From positions 2,604,001 through 2,668,000 of the forward strand of contig JAOVFP010000017.1 of assembly GCA_025738555.1 (NCBI GenBank): a stretch of DNA of 64,000 nt, given 5' to 3'. The position numbers were made by a program, and so were the translations under genes. The notes beneath the pieces were generated by a model. The model was not told the DNA's origin. It made no database searches and was given only the letters and a program-made list of their open reading frames with translations. Positions 33,797 through 45,986 of this stretch are shown here, one piece after another. Source of the DNA: Cyathus striatus. Taxonomy: Eukaryota; Basidiomycota; Agaricomycetes; Agaricales; Nidulariaceae. Positions within the stretch are counted from its first letter, which is position 1; every line of letters begins with the position of its first letter.

Positions 33797-35097
33797 TTCC
33801 TTGGTTCACAAATAACAACTAGCACTCATCATGTTTATAGACTTGTGATTTGGTGTACCGGGTGTATAAGGTATGTTATATGTTTTATGATTGAGAGTGC
33901 ACATGTTAGGGTACATGTTATGTTGGTTATTGAAGGGGTGCTTTGTATATGTCTTAGTTATGTTAGTCAGTACATAGTTCATGTATCTAGTAGTGCATTC
34001 AATGTTAATGATTTCTATTGTTTATTTATGAAACATGTCAGATAACCAATTAATTCAGTGCTAAAACATTCTTTAATAATGCTTATTCTTGAAAATATGT
34101 TGAAATATGGTGGAAAAAGTTGAAATTAGGTAAAATTAGGTGAATCAAAGTAAAAATAAGGAGGGGGCCAATCCTAATTTGCCTAAAACAACTTATAGAC
34201 CTTAATTTTGCTTAATTTTGCTTTAATTGCCTTTAAATTGTTATTTGTTGCTTATATATGCTTTACTACAGTTATTTCTCCTAATCATGTATGTTAGGTA
34301 TTTCCTGATGGCAGTGGACATGAACATGAACAATCTTGCAAATTTAATGAAAACAATATTTACAGTACATGACATTCTGTATAAGCATCCTTGGAGCACC
34401 CCACCACAGTCCAGAGTAAGCAAACAATGAGGTAATGGAATGGATGTGCAATAAAATGTCAATAAGTATATGTATTCACAAGAAATCATTGCATTGACAA
34501 ATCAAAATGCCGGCTTTCATCCCGGCACCAAAAATACAACGCAAAAGAGAGCCATGTACTTCACTTCAGTTTTCAGATACTACTCGAAAGATGAAGAAAT
34601 TTGCTGCACTGTGGCCTTTATTTGCATCCCAACATGCGCACTTATGATTTGGATTTTAGCTCTACAAGCATGCTTTAGTAATCAAGTAAAGTAAGTACCT
34701 CCTGTCGCCCCATTTTGTTACTTCTGCTTGTCGGTTCAGCTCTGCTTTCCTGTTGTCATTTTGTTACTGTTTCGTTATTTTGCTTGGTCCCTGTGTTATA
34801 TTACTGAAATGTTACTCTCTTTCTTGTCTCTTTCGCTGTGTTACACTATGTTACTCAAAATGATGTAATTGCTATATTGGGCCACTGCAATGATAGTATT
34901 CTCAAATAATACCTTGAATCAAACCTTAATGGTGCGAATACTTAAGCCCTAAGGTAGGGCTTGCGAGGTGCCAGCCACTCACTCGCATTGAGGAGGGAGA
35001 GTTTTATTTGGTTGTACTTGTCTATTACATATTATGTCTTACGCTAATAGGATGGGGCCCCCTCAATGCGAGTCGAGTGGATGGTTTTAGGAGCCTG

Positions 35098-35106
35098 AGA
35101 GACACC
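35098..35106. repeat. Target-site duplication, right copy (MULE-like element)
   Basis: AGAGACACC, pairing with 31338-31346. Confidence 0.72.
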
Positions 35107-37531
35107 ACAATTAATGCTTGGGTTTGGTGCTTAGTAATATCGTCTGACATTTTCCATTGACCATCAGTGGTTGACCAGTTGACTGTCAATCACTGACTTA
35201 GACCCTTTTGACTGACGGGGTCTGACCTGGTCATTGACAATGCTGCATGAAAGGTTTAGAGCACAAAGTTGAAGCGTCGGAATGGCAGCGGCATGGCGCA
35301 GCTGTGCTTTCTAAGTATCTGAGATTTAAATAAAGAAATAGGGCCGGCAAGCGGCAGGGCCCACTACCTCCTCATTTAACAGATATTTACCATTAAAAAA
35401 ACAATTCATTATAGACAAAATTGTATTAAATGAGAACAATGACATTAAAAATTGTAGTGATAGATGTCATGAATTTGAAGTTCATAAGTCTGAGATGGAA
35501 ATAGATGATAAATGTCATAGTTAAAAGTATGGAAACAAACAAACTTACTCTGAACCAAGTATATTTATCTAGCCATTGAATTAATGTAGCAGAAATAAAG
35601 ACTGTAGTACCAGAAGAGAGATTTGAATATGTTTCCTTTAAAAATTTGAAGTGAATAACTGATTGTGATCGATGATTGTCATAAGATGTCGTCGAGAAAA
35701 CATATGTTCACTTGCATCCTCCAACGTTGACTCTGTACCCCCATTTCATGCTCCTGAGCTCATCAACATGGCATCAGGAAGCCATATATGTATAAGTCCA
35801 ACAGTGTCCAGCCAACAATGTCAACTTCATCATGTCAACATCCACCACTTCTTGTTATAGTTCTTGTGTTGTCGTTCTTGTAGTTTTTGGTGTATCTTGT
35901 TACTAAATATACATCTGTGAGTGGAGAATTGTAGAGCTTGAAGTGCAACAAAAGAATCATATGTTATTAGGCAACAGCTCTCAATATAAGTTGCACCCTG
36001 ACTCGTATTGTTGTTTAAGGGACAGAATTGTTTATTAGTCAGTAAGTTTTGTGTAAACTACTAGTCTAGTATAAAAAAGAGTCATGGACCATAGTAGAAT
36101 TCTTTAGGATGGTGCGTGTTTTGTGTCATTGGTTTACTCGAACATACTGAAACAACATGCATGAACCTATGTCAATAATGAAATCCCTTCTGTATATCAT
36201 CACAATTTCTTATCTTCCTTCTCGCCTACCAATACCAGTGTTTGAGAATAGTGCATGCTCATAGCTATCGTGAGTGCGAGGATGGCTGATTTGGGGATGA
36301 TAGAGGGGCTGGTGATGGCAGAGGCTGATGTATAGTTTGACATGTCATCGAGCAGAAGACCACAAGGACCCTATTTCGTCATTATACAATGGACACTGAG
36401 AGACTTGTCAAGTAGTAGTCGTCAAAAGCGAGTTGTTGGACATGCACTCTGGGGTCATGGGGGCAAGTTCTAGCAGACAAGGGCTTGCATACGACATGAT
36501 CTCCTAGAACATTCAGTGGTGTGCACCAATCAGAGGCAGAGGTGGAGGTGGAGGTGTGGATCTCGTGAAAGGGATGGCATGTTGAAATGGTGACAGTCGT
36601 GGGCACGAGACCAAGCTGAGTTGGTAGTGGTGGCCGAGACCACTGCCATGCTGGGAACATATCACGAAGTTCAACCATTATGTGAGCACTGAAGGCCATG
36701 ATGAGCAATACGCTGGCAGCAAGAGTGAAGATCACAAAATGCTCCAACAAGAATTTAATTCGAGCCTAATAATTATCTTTGAGAATACCTACCAGCTCAT
36801 GGATATACTGAATAAACTTGATTCAGGGGAATGCATTCCAGGCCTCGTGGGCTCCACTGCAAAAAAACTGGCTGAATAAGAAGTGACTTCAAGCCTGTGG
36901 AAGTTGTGGTGGTAGTGCCGAAATGGCCACTATGTCAATCCTCCACTGGGATGAATGGATCTGTAGGTGCGATCTCTTCGATGTGGGTCACATTCTCCAC
37001 TCACATTTCCATTTGCCAGTGGATAGGAAGAAATTAATGGTAATAAAGGAGAAAGAAAGGGGGCTACTGCGTGGAGAGCACATGTGTGTCGGCACTATGT
37101 GCTATTCAAAGGTTCATACAGGGAGGACCAGGTGAATGAGTGTAGAAATTACAGAGAGGCAGGAAGATGTGAAAGACAAAGAAAATGGTGTAACTTTAAT
37201 GAACAGGGAAAGAATGAACAAGCGGGAAAGTTTGAGGTGAAAATAAAAACGAGAGGGATGATGATAGGGGGGCAAAAGGATCTGAGAGGAGTGAAATTCG
37301 TCAGCAGTCACAGGATTGTCACAGGGCTCCAGCCAATCAGGTTGAGATCCCGTTCGCGAACCTGTAAATCGCCTTATAGGGAAATCAGACGTCCCTATAA
37401 CCCAACTACCTTAAAAGGTAGTGGGAATATGCGGAATTATCCGAAACCTTAACCGCGAACATCTCGCATATCAACGTAACTTGGGCGAACTTGATACTCA
37501 CTTCAAGACCTTCGCCCGTCCAGCAATCACC
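35107..37531. other. Intergenic region; one possible membrane-protein frame
   Basis: Mostly AT-rich DNA without a recognisable gene. A minus-strand frame at 36382-36750 (122 codons) begins MLEHFVIFTLAASVLLIMAF, a plausible membrane anchor, and continues with many serines and histidines. I do not recognise it, and the assignment is weak. The last 200 bp (about 37330-37530) are the promoter of the eL22 gene. They include the block CCTATAACCCAACTACCTTA near 37393, and a pyrimidine- and CAAC-rich leader just before the ATG. Confidence 0.35.
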
Positions 37532-38130
37532 ATGGTCAGTTCTCCCGGGTTCCGCTTTGCTGAGTTACCTTCTCAGTAGGCTTATACCGGTTTTCCTTTC
37601 AGCCCAAAGCCGCTGCCTCCAAAGGACCTGCTGTCAAGCACAAATTCATCATTGACTACTCGAAGCCCGCTTCGGACGGTGTTTTCGATGGTGCTGACTT
37701 TGAGAAGTACCTCCATGACCGTATTAAGGTCGAGGGCAAGGCTGGTCAGCTCGGCGAGGCTGTGAAGATTGCCCGTGATAGTACGTCTTACTTTTGTGTT
37801 GTCGGTTTACATTTTTCTGACGAAGATTCTTGAAGACACCAACAAGATCACGGTCTCTTCCAACATCCCCTTCTCGAAAAGGTATCTTAAGTACCTCACC
37901 AAGAAGTTCTTAAAGAAGAACAGCCTCCGCGATTGGATTCGGTTGGTCACTTCTCAGTGTTTTCTTCAGGACACATATTTATCTTTTTGCAGCGTTGTTG
38001 CCTCTTCTAAGGATATCTACCAGCTCCGTTTCTACAACATTGCGTGCGTACAATTTAATAGCTCGTACTTTTAAAGTCTCTAACGTTATCCTACAGTGGT
38101 GCTGGTGAGGAAGAGGAAGAGGAAGAGTAA
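37532..38130 (+). CDS. RPL22: 60S ribosomal protein L22 (eL22)
   Basis: Five exons (37532-37534, 37603-37780, 37836-37941, 37993-38043, 38097-38130) join in frame to a 123-residue protein. It begins [20 protein letters not shown] and continues with [40 protein letters not shown] and [20 protein letters not shown], ending in a run of glutamates. This is the full length and order of eL22, a protein of the large ribosomal subunit. The first exon holds only the start codon, a common layout in fungal ribosomal protein genes. It faces away from the minus-strand dynamin gene's upstream side, and their 3' ends converge with about 400 bp between them. The gene is intact. Confidence 0.97.
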
Positions 38131-38539
38131 AGGATTCTTAGCTCAGAGTATGCTGTCGCAACCACTCCAGTTAATGATGATCTTGCTCGAACCTAATGTT
38201 GCATGTTACGTGCTCATAGATTTGTGAACTGGGTAGAGTGTATGGCACATCGGTTATGGTTGTTACATGAGGCCAGCTTTAGGCTGTGTTCTCATTCCAT
38301 ATATCAGGACAACATAACGTATGTTTTGGTTGTTGCAGGATAAATTCATATGAGCTTGTTCGTATGCCGTCGTTTATGGGCACTATCGTCGACTCACTAT
38401 TCGAAATCTTCATACATGCTGAGAAAAGAAACAGCTAGAAATCGCTGGCATGCTTTTATGTTGACTTTGAGGCTCAAGATAATATACAATTGCTATTTGA
38501 CAAGTACTAAACCAACTATACACGCATATAACATAACAA

Positions 38540-41299
38540 CTAAAGTCCAACTCGTAACAGCTGCTCGCTGGCGACGTTGAGCCTCTGGAGTTTCTTAGAC
38601 AGCTCTTCGCGACGGTGTGCAACCTGTGGACTCTCTTGTACCAGCTCCTGGCAGATACGAGCAGCATCCACCCCATTAAGTCCAAGGCCACTGTACAGCT
38701 CTTTCAGTGCTCCGCGCTCGACACCACGGATGAGCTCATAGTCAATCGCCAACGGGATGTTATCCACAAACCGCTTGTACGAAACTGCAAAAGACAGTCC
38801 ATGAGCAGATGAATTGGTAACCGAAACGATTACAATGCACCTTGAAAATACGAGCGCACATTCGCCATGATTTCCAATGCGGGCTCCATCTCGTCACCAG
38901 ATAACAGTTTCGCAAAATCCTTCTCCTCGACACGAGAAAACCCCAGAGCTGCGAGCCCACTCAGTACCGAATTGACATGACTTTGGCTGTCGTGACTGTC
39001 GTCAGGTAGATGCTTACCTTTCCTCGCGTCCTTGTAGTGCGCTAGGAACTTGTCCTTGTAGTCTTGCAGGTAGTGCGTATTCAGCGAGAAAGGGCTCCCT
39101 TCCACCTCCAACAGCCACTTAATCTTCTCCTGGGTACGCTGAAGACATTTCTTGAGATGGCCATGGAGGATGAGACTGCAATGTCAACTTAGTGTGAATC
39201 AAGAATAATTTCTAATAAAATGACGTACTGGATCCGATTTTCCAAGTTTCCTTGGCCAAAGTCAGCGAAGTGTTCCGTTACGAGCTCGCGGATGTAGTCC
39301 ACTAAGGTACCATGGATCTTGTTACAAAGCAAGATCGTAGGAGCTTCCCAGTTCTTAAGGAACTCTTCAATGTACTTCCGTTGTACAATGAACGGGTAGT
39401 GACCAGGCAGCTCGCGAGTACGTGCCCTAAATGTAAACATGATGAGCAAACATATGCACAACTACTATAAGTATAACTTACTTCTTGGCTCTTTCCAGGA
39501 CTTCATCGATGTATATCGCATGCGCACCGGTGTCGTCAAACTTACCATCGTCAGTGGATAGGAAAGAAGGGACGTCCAACGAAGCTTTATACGCCCTTTC
39601 CTTCTCGAACGGAACGAAAGCAGGTGCCGTCGCGCGGATTTGTCCACGGAAATGCTCTTGGAATGGCTGAATCGCCTGTAACAGTCCGTCATCATCCGGA
39701 ACACCATCGACGTGCTGACGAAGATCGGCCGCGAAGGAATATAGCAATGTCGCGATCTCGCTCAATGGATCCTTAGACGGCTCGTGAGGGAGCAGACTTA
39801 TATCCTGGGTGGTTTTCAAAATCATTTTCTGTAGCTCGTCTTGTATCCCTGGAAGTCTGTGCGTGCAGCATGAGTTGCCAGAACAAATACAGGGAGCTAT
39901 CTCACCGCTTCGAGATCAAATCAGACAAGATTGAACTGAGACGTTCAAGAAGATTGAACGTGCGGAGGTACTTTTGGTAGACCGAATCAAGCTCAGACCA
40001 GGGCGGGGTCATCGAAAAGAATCTATTTTCACTGGATCGAGCTTCCTCCCAGGACATACCAGTCTTAAGCTCACTAGAGCTCGGTTGCTTTACACAGTAC
40101 CAGTTATTGAGGAGTGGCTCCCTCTCATTACGAATGTACGCAAGCCACGATTGTTCTTCTCCTTGAGGGATGCGATCCGGCTTCGTGAGGACACCTAGAC
40201 AACATTGAGTGTTACATCTAAAACTGTGCATGTTGTACACCTACCGATGGTCCTTTTGCCTTCGGGGTCGTGGAGTCTAGCGAGATTGAAGGCGCCCTGA
40301 TTTTCAAAGTCGGCTACGAAACGAGTTAGTCTAGAACAAAGTACGAAAGGTCAAGCTTACTCACTCTCACAGGTGACCGTCAATAGAATAATGCAACTGG
40401 GCTTCTTAATGTACGATGTAACAAGGTTCTCCACAAGAGCGATATCGCTCGTGCTCCCACCACGGCTAACGCTGGCAATCAAGCCTTCGGATAGTAGTAG
40501 CATGAGTGAATGAACAACAAGTTAGGTTAGCACGGCTTACCAGGAAGATCGCAGAATGAAAGATCGGCAACATCAGGCCCGCTGATCTGCAGCGAAACGC
40601 AGTTGGTGGAAAAGCTCAGCTGAGAGGCTTCGCCTTCTACATCTTCACTCTCGAGATAATGCTTCGCGGGGGTGTTCGGGTTCAAAATTGCACGCTGAGC
40701 ACGGCGAATACGATCCTCGACCTCCTTCTTGTCATAGATGGTCGGTCCGAAAAGCTCATTACGCGCCTGTCCTAGGACTTGTCCGCCCGCGTCTGTGGTG
40801 AAGCGGAGAGAGACTACGCACTTCCAACGATCTTCAGAGCGCGAGAGACGGCATTCGGTCGGACAGCTGTGTGAAGAGTGTCGGTAACGGTTATTATCTT
40901 AAGAATCAATATATACCGAGTGCATGTACCGGCTGCTCTTGGAAGCGTAATCCCAGAAATAGACTCGATGAGTGACGATTTTCCAGCACTCTGGGACCCA
41001 ATGACCGCGATCTGTGGCAAATCTATATCTACCTGCACGCTATCATCCACGTTGTCAACAATAGGAAGAAATGCAGGAAATACTGAAGACACGTACCCTG
41101 TGCTATGCAATTTATTGACAAGGTCCAGCATACGCCTTCGTCCCTGAGAGAGCTGGGGGTTCGACAAGCCCACCCCATCACTGCTAGCAGGAGCGACATC
41201 GGCGGCACCAGGTACCGAAGCCTGAGGCATACTAGAGCTGCTAGACGAAAAAGACACTTCGGATTCACTTGCAGTTTCAAGCTGGTCGGATGCGGACAT
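38540..41299 (-). CDS. Dynamin-like (Mx/Vps1-type) large GTPase
   Basis: From the ATG at 41299 the protein starts MSASDQLETASESEVSFSSS. After a serine-rich leader it shows the dynamin GTPase domain: AVIGSQSAGKSSLIESISG (P-loop), AGTCTRCPTEC (switch I), FCDLPG (G3) and GVLTKPDRIPQ (G4). The middle/stalk region includes FNLLERLSSILSDLISKR, HYPFIVQRKYIEEFLKNW and HGTLVDYIRELVTEHF. The C-terminal GTPase effector domain holds VSYKRFVDNIPLAIDYELIR and ends LLRVGL-stop at 38540. About eight introns interrupt it, and exon junctions keep the frame. No PH or transmembrane segment is seen, so it is closer to Mx/Vps1-like membrane-remodelling GTPases than to classical dynamin. Partial copies lie at 10.7-11.5 and 13.7-14.0 kb. 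A transposon now sits 240 bp upstream of the start, so its promoter may have been cut. Confidence 0.92.
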
Positions 41300-41532
41300 C
41301 AGAATAAGTAAGAAAAGAGGGCGGAGGAAGCCAAGCTGCAAGGAAAGGTATAAGTATGTCAACCTGCCCCGCACGACTTCCGAATTCTTCACAATAAGGT
41401 TTTTACAAAACGCCCAGAAGACGGCGAGGGAGCTCTTATCGTTTGAAGAGTCAGATATCCAGAAGCTCTTAACCTTGTGGTTTGAGATGCGATCCGCGTT
41501 CTGAGGAATGATGCCGCCTGAAGCGCTTTAGC

Positions 41533-41538
41533 AATAGC
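41533..41538. repeat. Target-site duplication, left copy (10.7-kb element)
   Basis: AATAGC directly before the left TIR; identical to 52284-52289. Confidence 0.88.
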
Positions 41539-41564
41539 TACGGTAGCCGAGAAGGAGCAGGTCT
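41539..41564 (+). repeat. Left terminal inverted repeat
   Basis: 26 bp starting TACGGTAGCC and ending GCAGGTCT; the perfect reverse complement of 52258-52283. Similarity does not extend inward. Confidence 0.92.
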
Positions 41565-42525
41565 ATCTTCTCACAAGTATAGTAGCTCAGCCTCCGCATT
41601 TGGCACTTTAACATCAAAACGTGGTGAGTTTTAGGGGTCCTGGAACCCTGTCCTTCACCGATGCACAAACAGACTACTCTTATTGGTAAAAATAAGTATT
41701 ACTTAGTTACATCTATAAGCAAATGGTTAGGGTTTCCTCAGAAGAAATGTGGATGTGACTGTGATTCTTATGTAATTAACTTACTTGGCAAGGTCTTTCG
41801 TCCACGATTGAATTTGAGGGCCATTATGCGTGATGTGTCATGTTGTTTTCCGTCGGCCTAAGCGCTCAGCGGTTCAACTTAGCCGGCGTCTGCGAGTGTT
41901 TGTGCCGACGCGCGTCAACTGCATTTCCATTGACGTGTCTCCGTTCCAGCCATATGAATCTCACTTCCTCTATCTTCCTGGTCTCGGTATGGCACGTCGA
42001 TCTACACTTACTGCTATGGGTCACTGAAACACATCGTGGTCAGCCCCGACGGACTAGTGGAGTTTGTTGTGCCGCCTTCACTGGGCCCCCTCACCTCACT
42101 TCTATGAGCTCGTTTACTCTGCTTGTCTTAATGTTTGGGAATCTTCGTGATAGATGGGTTGTATCAAGTTGTATTTTGCATGGGTACTCTTTAACCGGGA
42201 AATATACACTCAACACTCTATGTATGTGACTAGTGTTTGTTGTAAGTGAGTGTTCATTAAAGATTACAATGCTACTGTTTTACAACTACTCTACAATATA
42301 ACAGCGGTGGCAGGTGCTATTTGTGCTGTTTGGTTTCCCCTTCTTTATTGGGGTGTTGTTGAACCCGTTCCACCACTCGCTTCATCTCCTCCTGACTTCA
42401 GTTGTCTTCGCAAGGGGAATATGCTTGAGTACGCTACAGTTTTACTTGGTTATGAAGCTCATTGGCAATTCATCGTGTGTCTCATTACTCCTGCTGTATA
42501 CCTCTCTCTCGGTTACCACTAACAG
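41565..42525. other. Element left subterminal region
   Basis: I see no gene here. Plus-strand frames at 41840-42229 and 42250-42522 have no recognisable motif. The end at 42525 is a splice-acceptor-like AACAG in front of the BAR/PH exon. Confidence 0.4.
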
Positions 42526-43677
42526 GTATTGAAATCTGCCAAGCGCGCTCTTGACAACTCCCGCATTTCACTTCCTTTCTTTTTCTGTTCTCTTTACTTT
42601 TTCCTCCTTATCACGTTGTTCCTCTTTGAGCAGTACTAATGAGCCATTTGCAGAACATCCAAAACGACACCGGCAAACTCGCAGCAAACGTCGCCAAAGA
42701 ATGCAAACCCTCCACATGGCTCATCGGCGAGCTCGCAAACGACATTTCCTCATTCAAGAACATGCCCATGAATGTCACCAGCCGCATGGACCCGTAAGTA
42801 CCCCCCTCATCCCCTCCGCTACCTTTACTGAACGGTACACTAGATACGTCGCGAGCCTCCACGTCGCACACCAGCTGCAGAAACAAGTCCTCGAAGAAAA
42901 TCTCCTTCAAAAATCCATAATCATGATGCAGCAGAACTTGGCCGACTTCGAAGAGGGCATTGTGCGCTCTATCCAATCTGCATGGGTGTCCTTTAACGAG
43001 TGGCAGTCGCGTGCTGCTACGTCCTCGCAGGATGCCTTCCGTACGTTAGGAAACCAGATGGCTGCTTTGCAGCCTGATAAAGAGTGGATGTCGTTCGCTG
43101 CGAGGAGTGATCATCTTTTGGACCCCGAGGCAATCTTGTACCCGCTCAAGGACGATCCGAGTGTTATTCCTGTGCATACGGGTTATCTGGAGCGCAAACA
43201 ATGCTTTACGAGGACGTATAAGGAAGGATACTTCATCCTTACCCCCGCTGGCTTTTTACACTCGTTCGCGAACTCTGATCTAGCTAAAAGTTCGACACCG
43301 ACCTTCTCCATCTTCTTGCCGTTGTGCACCCTCGGCCCGCCATCTACTCCCTCTTCCAAGTCGAACAAGTTCCATATAGAAGGGAAGAAGGATAGGCTGG
43401 GTACGACGAAGGGCGGAACGAGTCTTAAGAGCATATTCTCCAGCGACTCGCAGCGTGCGTGTGTTATGTATCGCTCACGCTGATGGAAGAGTTCAGTACA
43501 CCATGTGGGAGGTCGAAGCACGGCTTAACAACTCTTTCACTTTGCATTGCTTGTCGAGACTCGGTGTTCATATTCTTTCTTTCTCTCTCTTCGGTGTATA
43601 CCACTGACTCCCTTTTTCGATATAGAGAAAAGAAGTGCAAGGGCGGTAAATCAAAGAAGACCTTGATGGTAATGTGA
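42526..43677 (+). pseudogene. SLM1-type BAR-PH protein fragment captured in the element
   Basis: Plus-strand exons encode VLKSAKRALDN (42526 on), then NIQNDTGKLAANVAKECKPS followed by TWLIGELANDISSF (from 42654). After a GT-AG intron at about 42794-42843 come YVASLHVAHQLQKQVLEEN, QSAWVSFNEWQSR and EAILYPLKDDPSVIPVHTGY, then LERKQCFTRTYKEGYFILTP. This is the order of a fungal SLM1-like protein: an F-BAR-like helical domain followed by the start of a PH domain (VHTGYLERK). Such proteins bind phosphoinositides at the plasma membrane. The N-terminal exons and most of the PH domain and C-terminus are absent. Host introns are retained, so the piece was captured from genomic DNA rather than through an mRNA. 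Confidence 0.75.
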
Positions 43678-44129
43678 ATCCAGTGAGTGGTGTCTTGTTT
43701 CTCGTTCTTGCATGCTCATGTGTGCTAAATTTTATAGTTAGGGACTGTTCTATATCAAAGAGGAATCTATTACATACCTACACGGTACTGATACCTTTGT
43801 ACTACTAATATGAACGATATACTTATGTATTTCACCATTTTACATCATCAAATTTGTTTGCTAAAAGGTGTGACATAGGGAAACGGGATACTCCTAAGCT
43901 AGTGGTGGTATGATTCGCTGTTAGGCTAGTCTCAGTACTGGATTATGGACGCTAGGGACACTATCAATGTCAATTCAAAGGAGGTTCATTGTTCGTCATA
44001 ACTGATTAGTAAGAACTACTACCATCAAGCAAGGTTTCAGCCTTTATGTGTTCGGTAACCCGTAATGATAGAATCAATGTTGAAATAATACATTCTGAAT
44101 TCTGATGAAACAACGGTTTACAGTAACAG
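43678..44129. other. No gene recognised
   Basis: AT-rich spacer inside the element between the BAR/PH fragment and the convergent RNase H1 N-terminal-domain gene. Confidence 0.5.
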
Positions 44130-44745
44130 TTAAGCCAGGACTTCTGTAGAGCCTTCTTCTATAGCCTTTTTCATCCGGGAATGTCCTTCTTCAATGCTCC
44201 CAACCCGTCGCCATACTGCCCCAGAAACACCATTTACAAGACCTGAGGCTGTCTCCCTGTGAAATTTAAGGTAAGAAATACGATAGCAAGTATTTGTACT
44301 TACCAGCTATCGAATATACCAATTTTTCGACCACGAGTGATAATGTAATAGCGTGATTTATTCTGTCCAGAGGTGCAATTGTTCAATGGCACATGGTAAA
44401 AGCACGGTTTACCATTGGCATCAGTAGCAAAGGCCATAGGATTCCCAGACCTGGAAATTGGTGGTGTTTCGACAGCAGCAGTGTCAGAAGAGGGGAGAGA
44501 GCGTGTAGGAATGGTATCTGTGGTGGTGGCGATTCCGGTAGAAGCTGAAACGAGTGCTTCACCAATCACTTTCAAGTCAGAGCGTGCAATACCCATGTTT
44601 TTGAAGATCGTGGTTAGTTCTACAAATCATTCGTCATTCAACATTAAATAATAAATTCTGGAATACATCACTTACCATTAATCTCAACGCTATTGCTAGT
44701 GCTCTTGATAGTGTCAGAGGTTTTGGTAGAATGATCTTGAGTCAT
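44130..44745 (-). CDS. RNase H1 N-terminal (hybrid-binding) domain protein
   Basis: Three minus-strand exons (44745-44676, 44619-44304, 44256-44130) join in frame to 170 residues. The N-terminus MTQDHSTKTSDTIKSTSNSV and a threonine/serine-rich middle precede KSRYYIITRGRKIGIFDSWE then TASGLVNGVSGAVWRRVGS. That is the YxxxxGRxxGIxxSW...V.G..GA..... signature of the RNase H1 N-terminal domain, which binds RNA:DNA hybrids or double-stranded RNA. No catalytic RNase H domain follows; the protein ends EEGSTEVLA-stop. Stand-alone proteins of this kind occur in mushroom genomes. Its location inside the transposon makes a role in element nucleic-acid handling possible, but this is inference. The reading frame is intact. 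Confidence 0.82.
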
Positions 44746-45986
44746 TTTTACTAGAGACCGGGTGCAAGTAGAGGCGATGGAAGAGACAAGGAAATTGGAA
44801 GAAAATCAGTCGCTTTTAAGATATCAATGTAAAGACACGTTGTAAAGTGGCTTTGAGAATATTGCTTCTTCAAATCAACTTCTATGTTCAACGTACATTT
44901 CTGAGAATAATATAAAGTTTAGAAATGCATAAAAGATTGGCTCTCTGACAAATTTCCGGTTGGTGTCCCAATCTAGAATAAGCTGTCATGAAGTAATATC
45001 CTTGATTAGAGTGCTGCGTTTCATACCACTGTGTCCGACTCTCAAGTTCAACCATAGCACCACTTTCCCCTTTATCTGGTATAAAAAAAATTGAGAGGAT
45101 TCTAACAAGATTCAAGATATCTCCAAGCTATGTCAAGACAAGATCAATGGGGCAACTTCAAGATTTCTTCACTGATGCATGTTGAACATGATGCAACAAA
45201 TGCGGCCACCAGCTTGCTGCCCAGTCTGGCATTCCTCACTTTGACCTTACACTTTGTTTGTATTTGTGGCTACTTATTCCTTTCCCATTTCCTTGTTCTC
45301 AGCAGTCCCCGGTCTCTCCTCGTTGCTCAGCCTCCTTGTTGAGGTTGAGTCAAATCTAGTGTCTTCTGGTAATCCCAGAAGACTCCACCGCTCTCACTAG
45401 TATTGTGCATGGATTATACTGGTTTTCTCACTGCACCCCAACAGTTCTTGTGATGTATCGCTATTATACAATGAATATACATTATAGATTCTCCTTGACC
45501 TTGGTACTTGAGAGCAACCATTTTAATTCATGTTCCTACCTTCACATCGCAGGCACCGTGCACGCCTATTAGGAAGCACAGCTGCGAATCATTTATCTTG
45601 ATTCTTGTCTCAAAGTCATCACAAAGTCATTGGGTCCTAATGTTAGTGGAGATGGACGCTCTTTTTGGTGCAAGAGTTTAATCTAGATTCTACATTTCAG
45701 CACATCTCCCGATGGATTCTCCAGCCATAGCATGAAGAAATGTATCGTTTGTGAACAAAGTTTTGCATGCTTCGGTGCTTACGTTCTCAGTGGTTCTGTG
45801 TGTTGCAAACGTGGTTCCTTGACACTTTTTGCTGCAGCTGGGGCTTGTACGAGTTACTCCCTCACACTGTTTCCTTGTTATCATGTCCTTGTATAATCGA
45901 AACCCTCGGGGTAAAAATCAATACAAAGAAGTTTGTATGTTTGAAGTAATATAATTTCAGTTGATATTCTCATTTGAAATCTTTAG
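44746..45986. other. No confident gene; region upstream of the integrase gene
   Basis: This should contain the promoter and at least one 5' exon of the integrase-like gene, because its first visible exon begins in the middle of a codon. Open frames at 45130-45342 and 45767-45949 have no family signature. Confidence 0.4.

Larger units (their letters stand above)
31347..35097. mobile_element. Mutator-like element with long TIRs, 3751 bp
   Basis: The left terminus (CAGGCTCCTAAAACCATCCA...) and the reverse complement of the right terminus are nearly identical over about 150 bp (31347-31545 against 34948-35097). The left arm carries an extra segment of about 49 bp near 31480-31528. Long TIRs with a 9-bp target duplication (AGAGACRCC) are the hallmark of Mutator-like transposons. 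I find no MULE transposase inside, so this copy is non-autonomous. It contains a nested inverted-repeat element (31599-32312) and a minus-strand coding-like region with a 17-bp minisatellite. Confidence 0.78.

Noticed and set aside
36382..36750. Possible membrane protein on the minus strand
   Set aside because: Only one hydrophobic segment and no family match. Mentioned within the intergenic entry but not called as a gene.
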